A DNA stretch of 64,000 bases, taken from NCBI GenBank assembly GCA_002104905.1, contig MCFE01000183.1:62001-126000 (forward strand). The letters run 5' to 3'. A program made the translations under genes and the position numbers. How positions within the stretch are numbered: position 1 is the stretch's first letter; every line of letters begins with the position of its first letter. Positions 45,258 through 58,681 of the stretch are shown piece after piece. The notes under the pieces are model-generated. The model made no database searches and had not been told where the DNA came from. It saw only the letters and a program-made list of their open reading frames with translations. The stretch is from Basidiobolus meristosporus CBS 931.73. Taxonomy: Eukaryota > Basidiobolomycota > Basidiobolomycetes > Basidiobolales > Basidiobolaceae.

Positions 45258-45889
45258 GGGTGGGCTGGGTTGAGCCTGAACGCCATACCACCACCAGAGC
45301 TTTTTGATTTTCCAGATATTGAATTCCTGTGAGCTCGGTTCTGCACATCTTTGTTCCTCCCCCTTACCCCTCCCCCCCCCACGAATCTTTTCTAGCTGTT
45401 TATAAAATTGGAAAATCTCTTCTACATAAAAGCAACTCAATGAAAATATCATGTGCGCAGGTAGTGTCCGGAGGGTTGGGGACGGTCGTGTAAAAGCAGC
45501 CGAGCACTAAGGCCAGGGTCGATGACACGCGATTAATGATCTTGGGCGACCTGGGGCTCTGGCCTTGGATGACCTGCATACAAGGAGACATTGGATTATA
45601 GGAAGCTCTCCATGATATACTCTGCTTGTAGCATTCTTCGGATGAGTAAGAGGTGGAGCTCACATGTCAGGCAGAGATCAAGGATGCCGGTGTTGTATGG
45701 AACACAGCTTTTATCAACATGTTGTCAGGCATACCAAAATTCCTTGTTGATTGGCTACCATTGCTGCTATGAGCGTTCTAGAGGTGATTCAGTCGGTTGA
45801 CTGTTGAATCGAGGCCATTTGGCATTCATTCATCGGTTGTAGCCTTTACAACTGACTAAAATTTGGACCGATGACCAGTAGATTCAACA
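45258..45889. other. Region downstream of VID27
   Basis: VID27 3' UTR with a CT/C-rich run (45350-45380). No gene seen before the SDR remnant. Confidence 0.5.
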
Positions 45890-46135
45890 ATGCCACAAGA
45901 ATTCTATCGCCAAACGACTGCTGATGAGGGGACTTCACACTTTACGGGGAGATCAAAGGCAAGACTAATAATCACGGGTGTGGCTTGGGTTGGGCTTGGA
46001 GCCGAGGCCGCACGAGTGATAGCCCAACATGGCACTGGGTCGGTGATTATTGCGGGTAGGCGTGAGTCGGCGCTTCAAGACATCATCAACAAAATCATGG
46101 AAGAAACACACAGCACCTTGGAAAAGTTGCCGAGT
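45890..46135 (+). pseudogene. Short-chain dehydrogenase remnant (N-terminal part only)
   Basis: Reads FYRQTTADEG...FTGRSKARLIITGVAWVGLG, AEAARVIAQHGTGSVIIAGRR, ESALQDIINKIMEETH. This is the first beta-alpha-beta of a classical SDR with the TGxxxGxG nucleotide loop and the AGRR cofactor-selecting turn (NADP-type). After about 46110 the expected D-L-S and N-N-A-G parts cannot be found in any frame on this strand, nor the YxxxK active site. It is therefore a 3'-truncated fragment. Confidence 0.6.
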
Positions 46136-47344
46136 ATATTCTGTACGAAGTCCTGCTTCTCGTGCTGCGTGTGGTCGATGCCCAATCACAATATTTCATC
46201 CATACTAGCTCTCGTTGGAACGGATGCCCAATCATTATATTAGACCGTGCCATTATACTAACTGAGTGCTCAACTCCTGCTCGTATCGCAATCGCTTCCA
46301 AGACCAAAGGACCTCTGATCCTTGAAAAGATTGGCCCTTCTACGAGAACGATGCGTACATCCCGAGTAGACCCCTCTTCGGGGGGATTTATTGGTCATTA
46401 TACAATGAAGAGATGGCTTTCTGAGTTGAGTTTGCTAATAGGGTTGCCGTGTCTCTTCCTTTCATATTTCATGTAACTCTTATCGCTACACACTGGTTTC
46501 AAAATCATTTGTGATCTGACACTGAAATCGAGTCCAGCCACGTGTCCGTAATCACCAAAGATTCATTCATCCTAGATTTGCAGTTTAATTGGCCCCCAAT
46601 GGCCATCTAAATCGCCAAGTTCCAGTCAAAGTACCTATAAAAACCCGAGAAATGTGGTACATCAGTAGTAGGTCAGGCTGAAGATCCTTTCTCGTTTTAG
46701 TTCTGCGAAGAACAGCTGGATCAACAATATTGGGTGCACTAGAGAGCGTAAATGATCCTTCTACTACACAAAGGGTGTTCAGGATTTGATGGCCGCCATG
46801 AGCGACTGCTCTAGTCTACGTTGTCACATTCCCTGCCCTGATTAAACTCTTCACTTGCCGATCTACGAATCGGCGTTACAACCACCACATGAATACTACT
46901 CCCCGATGTGGAGGTTTATCCGTAATCACCTACAGTACTCTAATGACTGACATTGTAGACGTAAATAGCCTCAGTTATCTTGATCTATGTGGCAATGCAG
47001 GTGATTTTCATGTCGAAATCTGGTTCGCATCCAGTTCATCACCTTGTTGAATCGATTTAGGTTGGGTCGATCCTAGCAACAGGGATACATTACTGAGCGC
47101 TAAAGCTACAGAACTGTATACAGAGTTACCATAGCACCCGTTGTGATTCCTGTTCATATTCTAATAGCTTAATTTCCACCATTCAAGGAAATATCAACTG
47201 AGCGTAAAGCATCCAAGAAGCCTTTCATTTAGCCATTTCTGAAATGTAAGTGATGCTCACCTCTTGGACCGGGAACGGAATAGGACAAACAAGCCTTATA
47301 AATACACCAAGTTCATTGCCTGAAAAGTAATTCTAAGCAAGACA
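46136..47344. promoter_or_regulatory. Gap with TATA box of the LPMO gene
   Basis: No gene seen. TATAAAT at 47297-47303 lies 42-48 bases before the LPMO start. The 46136-46480 stretch has an open frame without family features. Confidence 0.5.
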
Positions 47345-48223
47345 ATGTTCTCTAACCTCTTGCAAGCAACTCTTTGTCTACTTGGTCTGGTGACGTTGAC
47401 CGTCGCTCATATGGAGATGGTACAGCCACCACCACGCCGCTCACGGTATAACCCCACATGGACAGGAACTCCGGACTACAACATGGTGAATCCATTAGGC
47501 ATCTACCCATGCAAAGGCTATGAACAAGGAGGAGTTATTCAGACCGTGAAGGCTGGTAGCTCCATCCAAGTGAAAATCGGTGGCGGTGCCATCCATGGAG
47601 GAGGACATTGCCAGTTCGCTATTTCGTACGATAAAGGCAAGACCTTTGTCGTACTTGAAACCGTCTATAACAACTGTCTCATTGCAAGCACTCAATATTC
47701 CGTGAATATTCCTAGCACTGCTGGTTCCAGTAAAAACGTAGTCTTTGCCTGGACATGGATCAACAAGATCGGTAATCGCGAATACTACATGAACTGCGCT
47801 GATTTGGAGCTTCAGGGGACTGCCAATGGCTACATCACTGGGCCAAAGCTGTTGGTTGCAAATCTCCCCGGCTATCCTACTATTCCCGAGTTTCCTGGTG
47901 ATGGGCCAAATGATGGCCGAGATTTGCTTGCTGCTCGGCCAATTGTAACCATTCGTCCAGAAAATGATGGCTCTATTCCCACATCCAGTGCATCCCCAAC
48001 CAAAACTACTAGCTCAGTCACTAGTCTTCCTACTACAACAGCCGCCCCCACTTCTGCACCAGGAGCTGGCGTTTGTAAAGACATTCCTGCTTGGAGTGCT
48101 GGAGTTGGCTATAATGGCTCTCAAAAGGTAACTTACAAGGGCCACCTCTGGCAAGCCAGATGGTGGAATCAAAATGAGTCCCCAGATACTAGTAGTGTCT
48201 GGACAGATTTGGGTGCTTGTTGA
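47345..48223 (+). CDS. Chitin-directed lytic polysaccharide monooxygenase (AA11-like) with CBM5/12
   Basis: Single exon, 292 residues. The signal peptide ends before His22 (LTLTVA-HMEMVQPPP), so the N-terminal His of the copper histidine brace is exposed. The second His lies in the GGGAIHGGGHCQFAIS segment. The core continues through FVLETVYNNCL, FAWTWINKIGNREYYMNCADL and a GPKLLVANLPGYPTIPEFPG end. A Ser/Thr/Pro linker (SPTKTTSSVTSLPTTTAAPT) leads to a CBM5/12 chitin-binding module with WSAGVGYNGSQKVTYKGHLW, QARWWNQNE and a final W-T-D-L. Such enzymes cut crystalline chitin oxidatively outside the cell, for wall remodelling or feeding on insects or fungi. It stands alone, with its own TATA box. 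Confidence 0.9.
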   Translation: MFSNLLQATLCLLGLVTLTVAHMEMVQPPPRRSRYNPTWTGTPDYNMVNPLGIYPCKGYEQGGVIQTVKAGSSIQVKIGGGAIHGGGHCQFAISYDKGKTFVVLETVYNNCLIASTQYSVNIPSTAGSSKNVVFAWTWINKIGNREYYMNCADLELQGTANGYITGPKLLVANLPGYPTIPEFPGDGPNDGRDLLAARPIVTIRPENDGSIPTSSASPTKTTSSVTSLPTTTAAPTSAPGAGVCKDIPAWSAGVGYNGSQKVTYKGHLWQARWWNQNESPDTSSVWTDLGAC

Positions 48224-49105
48224 CTGTGAAGTAATAAAGTTGCTTCAATCTTATATTACGTGTCCCCGATTTGATTTCTAGGCAGCGGGTGCCTACCCTG
48301 TCCATCGAGACACAGTTCCATGATAGAGTGCTATATGTCATAGAAATATCAATCCTTCCGCTTGGTAAAATGAGCTATTTGACAAGCAAGACGCCCTGTT
48401 CAGCGATAAGAATGATCACCATGCATAAGCCAGATTAGAGCTCGATCCGATGTATACGGCTTGTGGCAGTAGATCGTTTCTTCAAGAAGTATCAGTGTAG
48501 ATTCCTAAATATTCTGTCGTACTGGAATATGATTCTGATTCATGTGTGCATTATTTGTTAGTTGAGTTTTTCCTTCTATATGGCCTTGTTCATTTCCATT
48601 GCCTATCTGATATCCTTCAGTGGTGTCTGGAATATTCCCGAAGCAGTGTATTAGTAGTAGTTTCACTGTGGTAGGGGTAACAGGCGTGCTTCGTATTTGT
48701 AGCTAGCAAATACGAATTTGACAACAGCTGCCCAGAGGGTATTCAGCATGGGTATCACTAGTACAAATCTCGAATTTATTCAATTTGAGGACTGGAGAAG
48801 TCTAACATCATTTCATAGAACAAGTATCGCCGACATGAAATCCGACATGAAATCCTTGTAGCTATAACTGTTGCGTCCATGCTACTTACAAAGGCTTATG
48901 CAATGAGCAATGCCGATCCAATTGCCGGCGTTTCCTTGACTTGCATTAGCATCAAGACGGTATGAACAACACTTGCTGATTAGATACTAAATACACCAAC
49001 AGCTTTGTACCAAAAGCACCTCGAGCGATACGGTTGAGATCCATAGAATGGGGGTAGTGTACGTGGGCAACATAAACTTTGATAATCGAGATTTATTTCA
49101 GAGTG
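48224..49105. other. Gap between LPMO and small secreted protein
   Basis: LPMO 3' end (AATAAAG at 48233) and about 850 bases of AT-rich DNA without recognisable features. Confidence 0.5.
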
Positions 49106-49511
49106 CTATGCCAAATTCTGATGGTATTTAACCCATATGAATGCCAGCAAAGCAGAGCAAAGCGATGGACAGGATATCTTATTGCTCATATTGGCACTGT
49201 GGCTGGTGGTGCCTACTCTTCTCCCGGCATGATGGCCATCATCATCACCATCATCGCTGATATGGCAACCACCGCCATCTTCGAAAATTTCGACAGGCTT
49301 GTAATTCGGATCGGAGTTTAACAGATTCATAACTAGATAAAAAATTCGGTTGGTTTATGTTCGTAATAGAGTGCAACCAGGTAAACCCATTTTTACCTGG
49401 ATTTCTATCCTGACTGGCCTTGATATCGGTAGATGGTATCGCATCAGCCCGTGAGACAATAGTCACACTTGCTAATAGAAGCACAATAAATAAGAGTCTG
49501 GTCATAACCAT
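49106..49511 (-). CDS. Small secreted protein, His/Asp-rich, unknown
   Basis: Exons 49397-49511 and 49106-49332 give 113 residues. A clear signal peptide (MVMTRLLFIVLLLASVTIVS, cleavage near RADA) is followed by a polar region, VEIFEDGGGCHISDDGDDDG, a short HHAGRR stretch, and an end with two Cys (SCPSLCS) before a hydrophobic ALLAFIW. The 64-base intron has GTAAAA/ATCTAG borders and keeps the frame. Unspliced, the frame would stop after 86 residues. The alternate His/Asp runs could bind metal, but that is only a guess. No family recognised. Confidence 0.6.
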
Positions 49512-51626
<2,115 letters not shown>

Positions 51627-51760
51627 CACAAAATGTATTTAATAATGTACACTATTTATATGTCAGTGATAATTTTATGTAGTCCTTAGCCTTAGATTTT
51701 AGAATAAACAAACGTCTTGAGATGTGGGCGCTACTTTGATGCATATTAACAGGTTAAAAG

Positions 51761-52101
51761 TGTTGTAAGAGTTTTGGAGATATTGGAAGTGATTGGGAGA
51801 ACAAGTAGGTTATGTGGCTTTCACTTTATGATTTATCGAATGTAATAGTAGCATCTATATTTGTACATGGTATTGGCAAAAAAACACATCAAATATGTTT
51901 GGGAAGGTCCCAAGAACATGTGTGCAAAGTTGTTTAGGCAACTTACTGAAATTTCATGCTCAGGGTACCTGATGTTTTGGCAAAAATATTCCAAGTAAAT
52001 CTCAACAAGAAATTTGCTCAGAATTCTCTAAGAATTGTAGGTAATAATCTAAGTAACTAAGCTAGGTGAGCAGTTAGGTGCAATTACAAATATTTTCAAC
52101 A
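51761..52101 (-). repeat. Copia LTR, minus orientation
   Basis: 341 bases, from TGTTGTAAGAGTTTTGG to ATATTTTCAACA. It directly abuts a plus-strand protease/pol fragment, so it is not that fragment's own 5' LTR. This is a rearranged junction or a solo LTR. Confidence 0.75.
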
Positions 52102-54480
52102 AGATGTAAAGAAGGCAGTCACACACCTACCTTCAAAGTAGTACTCTATGTACCAGAAATAGCTAAGAATCTATTATCTGTAAGCAAGACCACAGCAGAA
52201 GGACTCAGCTTTGGTGTTGACAACTATGAATGCTGGATTACCAATAAAATGGTGCCCATATTGCATTGGGTATCAGAGATCAGAGCCTATGCAAATTGAC
52301 TCATATTCCATCACATCTAGAAGCCAACATAAGTAACTTATATGAAGTAATACATATGCTTTGGCATAGCATGTGGTAATTATTAAGTTGCCACCTAAAT
52401 ATGCATGCCAACTTAGTCACATAGATCTTATTCTTTGATTAGCCTTCTGTCCTGACCAAATCTCTTGTTGGGATTTACTTAGAGTATTTTCACCAAATTA
52501 TCAGGTACCCAGATTATGATCTTTCTCAGAGTTGTCCAAAAGCCCCCAGACTTTGCACACATATTCTTGGGACCTTTCTTAACAAACTCTACACATTTTT
52601 TTGCTCTACTTTATCAAAAGTATAAATACCATACTTTTGATCAACAAATCTACAAGTTAGTAACATGTAGTCCTCTAGTTCTCCACATCACTTCCAAAAC
52701 ACCTCAGAATATTGCAATATTGCAGACTGAGACAAATCAACTTTGAATATTTGCATAAAACAATCAAAAGTCATCTGATTTCTTGAGTAAAAACTGATCC
52801 CCCAGTTAATTTGGGGTACTGTGAAGCCTGCATATATGAGAAATAAGCCTGAAAGCCATTCAAGAGCTTTAGGTCAATCAAAACCCAGAAAAAACTAGGT
52901 TTAACTCACTCAGATCTGTGTGCACCCATGCAAAATCTCTCCTTAGGTGAATTGATGTATTTAAGTACAATTATTGATGATTATACAAGATACACAGAGA
53001 TCTACATCTGATAAAGAATGGAAGAAGCTGCACCTAGGTTCAGGGAGATCAAAGCCATGGTGGAGAGAAGAACTGGTTAGAAATCAGGGAAATACACTCT
53101 GGCAATGGTGGAGGATAGATCTTAAGACTCTTCATCCACTTCTCAAAAGTTCATAGGATAAAGCAAGAGACTGCTGTGCCATACTCCCTGCAGCAAAATG
53201 AAGCTTCAAAATGTGCAAGCAGATCAACACTATATAGCAAGATCCATGATTCAGGATCAAATAATATCATATTATTTTTGAGCAGAATCAGTTGCTTTTG
53301 CTCTATATCTTAGAAATAAGAGTTACAGCAAAATACTTTGGGATTCCATACCACTTGAGGCATAGGATGAGTACAACTAAGTGCAGAGCACCCAAGAATA
53401 TTTGGTTACACAGCATATGCCAAGCAATTGTCTGGAACTCAGTCAAAATTTGAGCCAAAAATCCAGTTGCCTATTTGTGGGCTACTGCAATGAAGGTATG
53501 GCCTATAGACTCTAAAATATCAAAGCAAAGATGCTGAGCAAGTCTGGGTTGAGCTGTTTGATGTAAGCTTAAAATCATCATACAAAATGGCATTAGATCA
53601 GGACAAAAACTCATCTCAAGACCACCAGTAGTCAGGATTGAATCAGAGCAAAGCAATCAAAATCTTTTACTCCAGAGGACTCTTCATCCATAGTTTAGCC
53701 TGAATTAGTGCCCTGGAATATCTAAAAGAGAACATTCCACTATTACAAGGTAGAAGATCCAACTGTACTAGAAATAGCCCAAATCATTATATCAATAAGG
53801 TCACAAACTCATCCTATGCCTATTCAGTCATTATTAATGAGCCCTAGTCAGTAAAAGAGGCGCTCATTAGTCCTTAGACAAAGTTTTGGAGATCTGCAAT
53901 GACTGAGGAATATTAGGCCCCAATGGAAAACCAAACTGAGGAATTGCTCAAATTACCAATCAATCAAAAATTAATTAGAGGCAGATGGGTCTTTACAACA
54001 AAATATCAGGTTGATGGTACAGTTGAAAGATACAAAGCATGCCTTGGGCCAAAGGATACTCTCAGACAGAAGGACTGTACTACTCTGAAACCTTTGCTTT
54101 GATAGCCAAGTTCAATTCAATTAGACAAATATTGGCTATTGCAGGCAAATATAAGTTTGTATTAATCAAATAGATGTAAAGACTGTGATTTTGAGCAGCA
54201 AGCTTGATAAGGACATGTACATGGACTAACCTGTTTGGTTTGCTGACCAGGATAACCCCAATTGGTCTGCAAGCTTAATGTCTCTAAATGGTCTCACGCA
54301 ATTACCAAGAGCTTGGAGTTGCAAGACAAACTCCTATCTGGAATCCCTGAGTTTCCAAAGAAGTATGGCTGACTACAGTATCTACTATGAGTCAGATGGA
54401 GCAAGTCCAGCTCTATTAGCTCTATGTGTGTATACTAATACTGTGAGATTTCTTCAACAAGTGGTGGTTGGATGATGAAA
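52102..54480 (+). pseudogene. Decayed copia pol fragment (element 4)
   Basis: Protease end (LYVPEIAKNLLSVSK at 52140-52190), then an LTR insertion (52372-52720), integrase pieces (52740-53460), and RT up to DYSIYYESDGASPALLAL (54370-54425), with many stops and indels. RNase H is missing. It is older than elements 1-3, judging by divergence. Confidence 0.75.
52372..52720 (+). repeat. Second-subfamily LTR inserted in element 4
   Basis: Begins TGTGGTAATTATTAAGTTGCC and ends AGAATATTGCAAT. Its reverse complement matches the LTR at 58723-59070 (TGTTGCAATATTCC ... AATGACAACA), which differs from the main LTR family in both ends. It separates two halves of the GAG_pre-integrase region. Confidence 0.65.
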
Positions 54481-54499
54481 TATAAATTAATGGCAACGA

Positions 54500-54853
54500 T
54501 ATAATTTCTGTTGCTTATATGGTTGCATCTTACTCTTTACCTAATTTAAGCACTTAGGTCACAGCTGGCAAACCTTACCGCATTGTACCTATATTCTTTA
54601 TTGGGATGTATTTGGAAGAATTTGCCTGAATATTGGGTACCTAGGATATGGAAATCTCAAGGTTGGCAAATGAGCCAGAGTATTGCACACAAGCTCTTGG
54701 GACCTTCACAGACATACTATACAAGTTTGTTTTTACCAAGATCATGCAAGGTACATAGACCCCTTTTATATTTTGTATATCACTTAGTGAGAGCCACAAG
54801 TTCCACCTAGTCTCCCAATAACTTTTAGTATCTTCAAAACTCAAGCAGCAATA
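54500..54853 (+). repeat. Diverged LTR-like end of element 4
   Basis: Shares ordered blocks with the copia LTRs: TTGGGATGTATTTGGAAGAA, CTCTTGGGACCTTC, TTTTTACCAAGATCATG, CACTTAGTGAGAGCCACAAG and a terminal TCAAAACTCAAGCAGCA. Borders are approximate. Confidence 0.5.
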
Positions 54854-55714
54854 TTCAAGGTATCCAATATAGATGAGCTAGAGAATACTGCTCTATACAT
54901 TTGATTATTGTTGGTGTTAGCATGACTTAGTGCCTATCTGTGGTGTAGATGCATAACAGATGGGTGTCTATTAAGCTCAATTTCAATAAGCATTTAGAGC
55001 ATAGCAACATGACATTAAGTGATCAGGAAGATCATAATCCATTACTAAAGTGGGTATATTAATCAGAATCTGCATAAGATTGACCAATGGTGCATAAAAG
55101 TACATGTAAAGTAATAGCCTATTTAGCTTCAGACTTGACTATGCAAGATCATAACCCACCCATTATTGCTACACTCACTATTAAACAGTCAGATCCCCAA
55201 AAACTCCTGGCTTACCTGAATAAAATATATTTGTCAATCAACTTTACTTAAAATTGGCTTATCAGCCTTCTTGGCCATCAGAACCTAAGATTTTGGCTTT
55301 ATTTTGAGATTTTAAATCAAGTTCTATGCCTAGATTATTTTATTCATAGCAAGGTGAGGTAAGCATTTTTTGGTAATTGTTATGTAGTTAGCAAGCAGCC
55401 ATAATGATGGTACAATTAGCCATTGCCTTGTAAAATGCCTTTGGCTTCGCTGATGTAATATGCTCATTTCCCATTTGTTATTTATCCATGAGTAAACCAA
55501 GTGTGGTTAATCACCCCATTTATGTTGTACAGCAACTATGTTGTTACAAACAATAACTGGGATGGTAATTTCAGGATCACCACATTAAAATTCGAGGTTG
55601 TAGTAAACGCAATGGTGTAAACTCGGATGGCTAAGAGTAAATACAGAGATCAGATCCAATCAGCAATTGCACCAATTGGGAAAGGGTGTGCTGGAAACAA
55701 TATGAATGTATATT
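54854..55714. other. AT-rich gap
   Basis: CpG-poor up to about 55.5 kb, like the other repeat DNA. No gene or clear repeat identified. Confidence 0.45.
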
Positions 55715-56295
55715 GGCAAACAGATTGGATTGTTAACCTTTATGTCCTTGCTCAAGCATATCAGCAACACTCCGGCATGGGTTATTAGTGCTGCAAACTA
55801 CTATGCTAAGGCACAAGGAAAGACACCTTTCGGTATCTACCAGGCCAATGAAATGCTGTTTATGGAGATTTGAACGTAGAATTATTTCATTAGCTTGCCA
55901 CTTTGGTATGGCTCTGGCACCTTACGATGTAATTAGTGGCGGGAATTTCCAAACCAAAGGTGCAACAGATGAGCGTAGAAAGAGAGGATGGTGGCTAACG
56001 AGTGTGATCTTGGCTCAGTAGGGTACGACTTGATGAGGTGGGGGCAGACCATGAAAATGAGTCAGTGACAGCTATTGTACTCGCTTATGTAAGTACCAAA
56101 GCAACAAGCGTATATTCCGCTGACTCGAGGAAGAAAAGTAGAGCACCTCCACAATAATACTCGAGCGTTAAACTGACAATCGAGTTTTTGGAAAATGTCA
56201 AGTCAAAGGAGTTGGGCTTTCGGAACAACTACTTTGGCGTTGATCCCAGAATCACTGGGCTCACTACAGCGATTTCACCTCTAGCAACTTCTTAA
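55715..56295 (+). pseudogene. Aldo/keto reductase (aryl-alcohol dehydrogenase type) pseudogene
   Basis: Three frames together follow the C-terminal half of an AAD/YakC-type aldo/keto reductase: [20 protein letters not shown] with KTPFGIYQA (55760-55845), then after a shift ERRIISLACHFGMALAPYD and VISGGNFQTKGATDERRKRG (55868-55990), then ESVTAIVLAYV and, after a stop, VKLTIEFLENVK with FRNNYFGVDPRITG (56060-56260). The TIM-barrel first half with the catalytic Asp/Tyr/Lys/His is absent. Two frameshifts and at least one stop make it inactive. It lies next to copia debris. Confidence 0.75.
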
Positions 56296-57144
56296 GCCAA
56301 TTGCCCGTGCATAGACACTTGAGTCTCATATAAACATACAGTTTTTCATTGCATTCAGGAAATCTTTTCTATAGCTGTTATACTTGACTACAGTTGGTCG
56401 AAGGTATATTTTTTCATTCTGGCACTCCACATATTCATTTCCCACAAGCAGCTGTGTTGTGGAGCAAGGTAAATCCGTATAGAAAAGTATCGGGAGATCA
56501 AACGCACCAACCAACATACCTCAAGGCTCTTGGGATATCGTTTTCCCATTCTTCTCTCAGGGCAACGCCACGGAGCCATCGAGAGCGCAAATTGGATAAA
56601 TATTGGCAAGTATATATCCGGAGCAATATTGGCAGCAGCAGATCACACAGCAGCATTGATTGAGCCAGGAAATGTCAGCACAAATAACCATACTAAGCTG
56701 TGTTATTGGGAGAGTTGGAAGTTGACGCAGAGCACGGCCCGGGTTACTTCATCTTTATTTGCCAAGACCGTCTGATTAGGAATTCTATTGATAAATCATG
56801 CCAAGACCACCTAGTTGGGAATTCCTTTGATATTCCTCCAGTCGCGTTATGAGAATCGTGGAAAAGTGTTTCGGTTACTTGTCTCCACAATACAAGACAG
56901 TCACCATAATTAAGCAGGTGCAAGGAACACTACTCCTTACCAGCCATCAACGCGACCGTAGAAAAATCCGGAACAGCCTAATAGTTACGTAGTACCCCTG
57001 CTAAAGCAATATTTCAAATCAAAGTCTCCTATCAGAAGGCTAGATCCCTCCAGTAGATATTGCTCTGCCTCGATGTTAAATAGGCCTTGGTGCTCGCAAA
57101 ACATCTCTACGATAGTCTCAAGCTCACTTTAACGCACAATCACA
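56296..57144. other. Gap before the acyltransferase gene
   Basis: Short frames on both strands, none with a recognised product. It includes the promoter of the gene at 57145. Confidence 0.4.
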
Positions 57145-58509
57145 ATGACATTGCCGGCAGAACTTGACATCTTGGGACAGCACCCTATGCTTAGAATGAT
57201 GTACACCAATTTAAGCTATATCTTCGCCCTAGACGACAGTCCAAACCAGTCTGCCACAGACTCTGTCGTTCAGTCCCTTACGAATGGTCTACAGCGTTTG
57301 TCTGAGAGCTTTCCATGGATAGCGGGACAAGTCGGTAGCACAGGGGCCGACCAGGGTGGTTCCACAGCATTCAAAATCATACCATTCGAATCAATGCCTC
57401 CGCTTCAGACAGCGCACAGGCCAGATCTTTCGATTAAGACCTTCATTGAATCGAATTGGTCGATGCAGATGCTCGATCCAGACGTGTTTGCGCCGCGCTT
57501 GAGCCCCCTCGGTCAAGCCCCTAAGCCGTCTGATCCGGCGCCAGTATTTCTCCTACGGGCGACATTCATCACCGGCGCCGTCGTACTAACGTTTGCGGCA
57601 AACCACAGCGCCATGGATATGACGGGACAGACTATGATGATACGGCTTCTGAGCAGAGCCTGCCATAGTATCCAATTCACCGAAGAAGAGCTGCGTTTGG
57701 GGAATAGGGAAATAGGGTGCAAAATTGCCTTATTTGAAGACAGGGGGGATCAGGAGCTTAAGGCAGAGATAGCCAGTCAACTAAGCAGGAAGACAGCGGA
57801 GACAGAAATCCCCAAGGTGAATGATCCCCAAGAACCGGCCAAGCTTACTTGGGCATATTTCCAGGCAGATATGTCGTCGCTAGCCGCCATTAAAGCGAAA
57901 GCGACTGAATCGAACCCTAGTTCCAGTTTCGTATCCACAGACGATGCGCTCACCGCATTGATTTGGCAAGCAATCAGTCGTGCGCGTCGCTCTCGTCTCG
58001 GCGTATCCACAAGGCTGTTATTAGCGAGAGCAGTAGATGTGAGAAAGTCGATGGGCATTTCCGAAAGGTATCCGGGTATGATGCAGAACATGGCGTTTAA
58101 CAACTTGACTATTGAAGAGGTTTTAGAGATGCCTCTTGGTGCCGTCGCAGCTCAATTACGAAATAAGCTGGACCCTAACAACCTTGGACATGCAATGCGG
58201 GTAATCATGACCCTGATGAGCCGTCACCCGCACGAGTCGCCTATTTTACCCTATCTCAAGCCATCTCACGATGTCATGATCACCTCTTGGGCGAAGATGG
58301 ACTGCTACAGTGACGACTTTGACTTAGGGCTAGGTAAGCCAGAGATTGTACTACGCCCGCGGTTGCCACCTGTTGGCGAGGGATGGGTCAATTTAATGCC
58401 CAAGTCAGAGAAGAGGGGTATTATATTTGGTGTTTGTTTGCGGGAGGCAGATATGATGCTTTTCAAGGCTGATGAGCAGCTTAGGGAGTGTGTTGATTGT
58501 ATTGCCTAA
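57145..58509 (+). CDS. BAHD-type acyltransferase (trichothecene 3-O-acetyltransferase-like family)
   Basis: Single exon, 454 residues, standard family length. The catalytic HxxxD motif is HSAMD (H154, D158) in AANHSAMDMTGQ, and the structural DFGWG motif appears as DLGLGKPE (about residue 395). The opening LPAELDILGQHPML...YTNLSYIF and VVQSLTNGLQRLSESFPWIAGQV match the fungal O-acyltransferases that move acyl groups from acyl-CoA to alcohols or amines of secondary metabolites. Substrate cannot be told, and the trichothecene name is only the family label. It is cytosolic by sequence, with no signal peptide. A BBE-like oxidase lies 2.5 kb away, but repeats intervene and no synthase is nearby. 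Confidence 0.87.
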   Translation: MTLPAELDILGQHPMLRMMYTNLSYIFALDDSPNQSATDSVVQSLTNGLQRLSESFPWIAGQVGSTGADQGGSTAFKIIPFESMPPLQTAHRPDLSIKTFIESNWSMQMLDPDVFAPRLSPLGQAPKPSDPAPVFLLRATFITGAVVLTFAANHSAMDMTGQTMMIRLLSRACHSIQFTEEELRLGNREIGCKIALFEDRGDQELKAEIASQLSRKTAETEIPKVNDPQEPAKLTWAYFQADMSSLAAIKAKATESNPSSSFVSTDDALTALIWQAISRARRSRLGVSTRLLLARAVDVRKSMGISERYPGMMQNMAFNNLTIEEVLEMPLGAVAAQLRNKLDPNNLGHAMRVIMTLMSRHPHESPILPYLKPSHDVMITSWAKMDCYSDDFDLGLGKPEIVLRPRLPPVGEGWVNLMPKSEKRGIIFGVCLREADMMLFKADEQLRECVDCIA

Positions 58510-58681
58510 ATTAGCCAGGTTGGTTGAATGCTAATATACTTGCCACAAGTCTAGCACATACAAATAAAAAGCCAGCTTGTATTTATTTTCTACTCATATA
58601 TCCGCTTAAATATATTGAACTGAGAATAGCAAATCAGGTAGTTTGCGCTGACTGAAAAGGAAGGTGCACTGATCTACATAG
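58510..58681. other. 3' region of the acyltransferase gene
   Basis: AATAAA at 58563-58568. Ends at the first LTR base. Confidence 0.5.

Noticed and set aside
56530..56775. 81-codon + frame ending before the acyltransferase
   Set aside because: It looked vaguely like a metabolic protein, but no family motif could be named and no splice partners were found.
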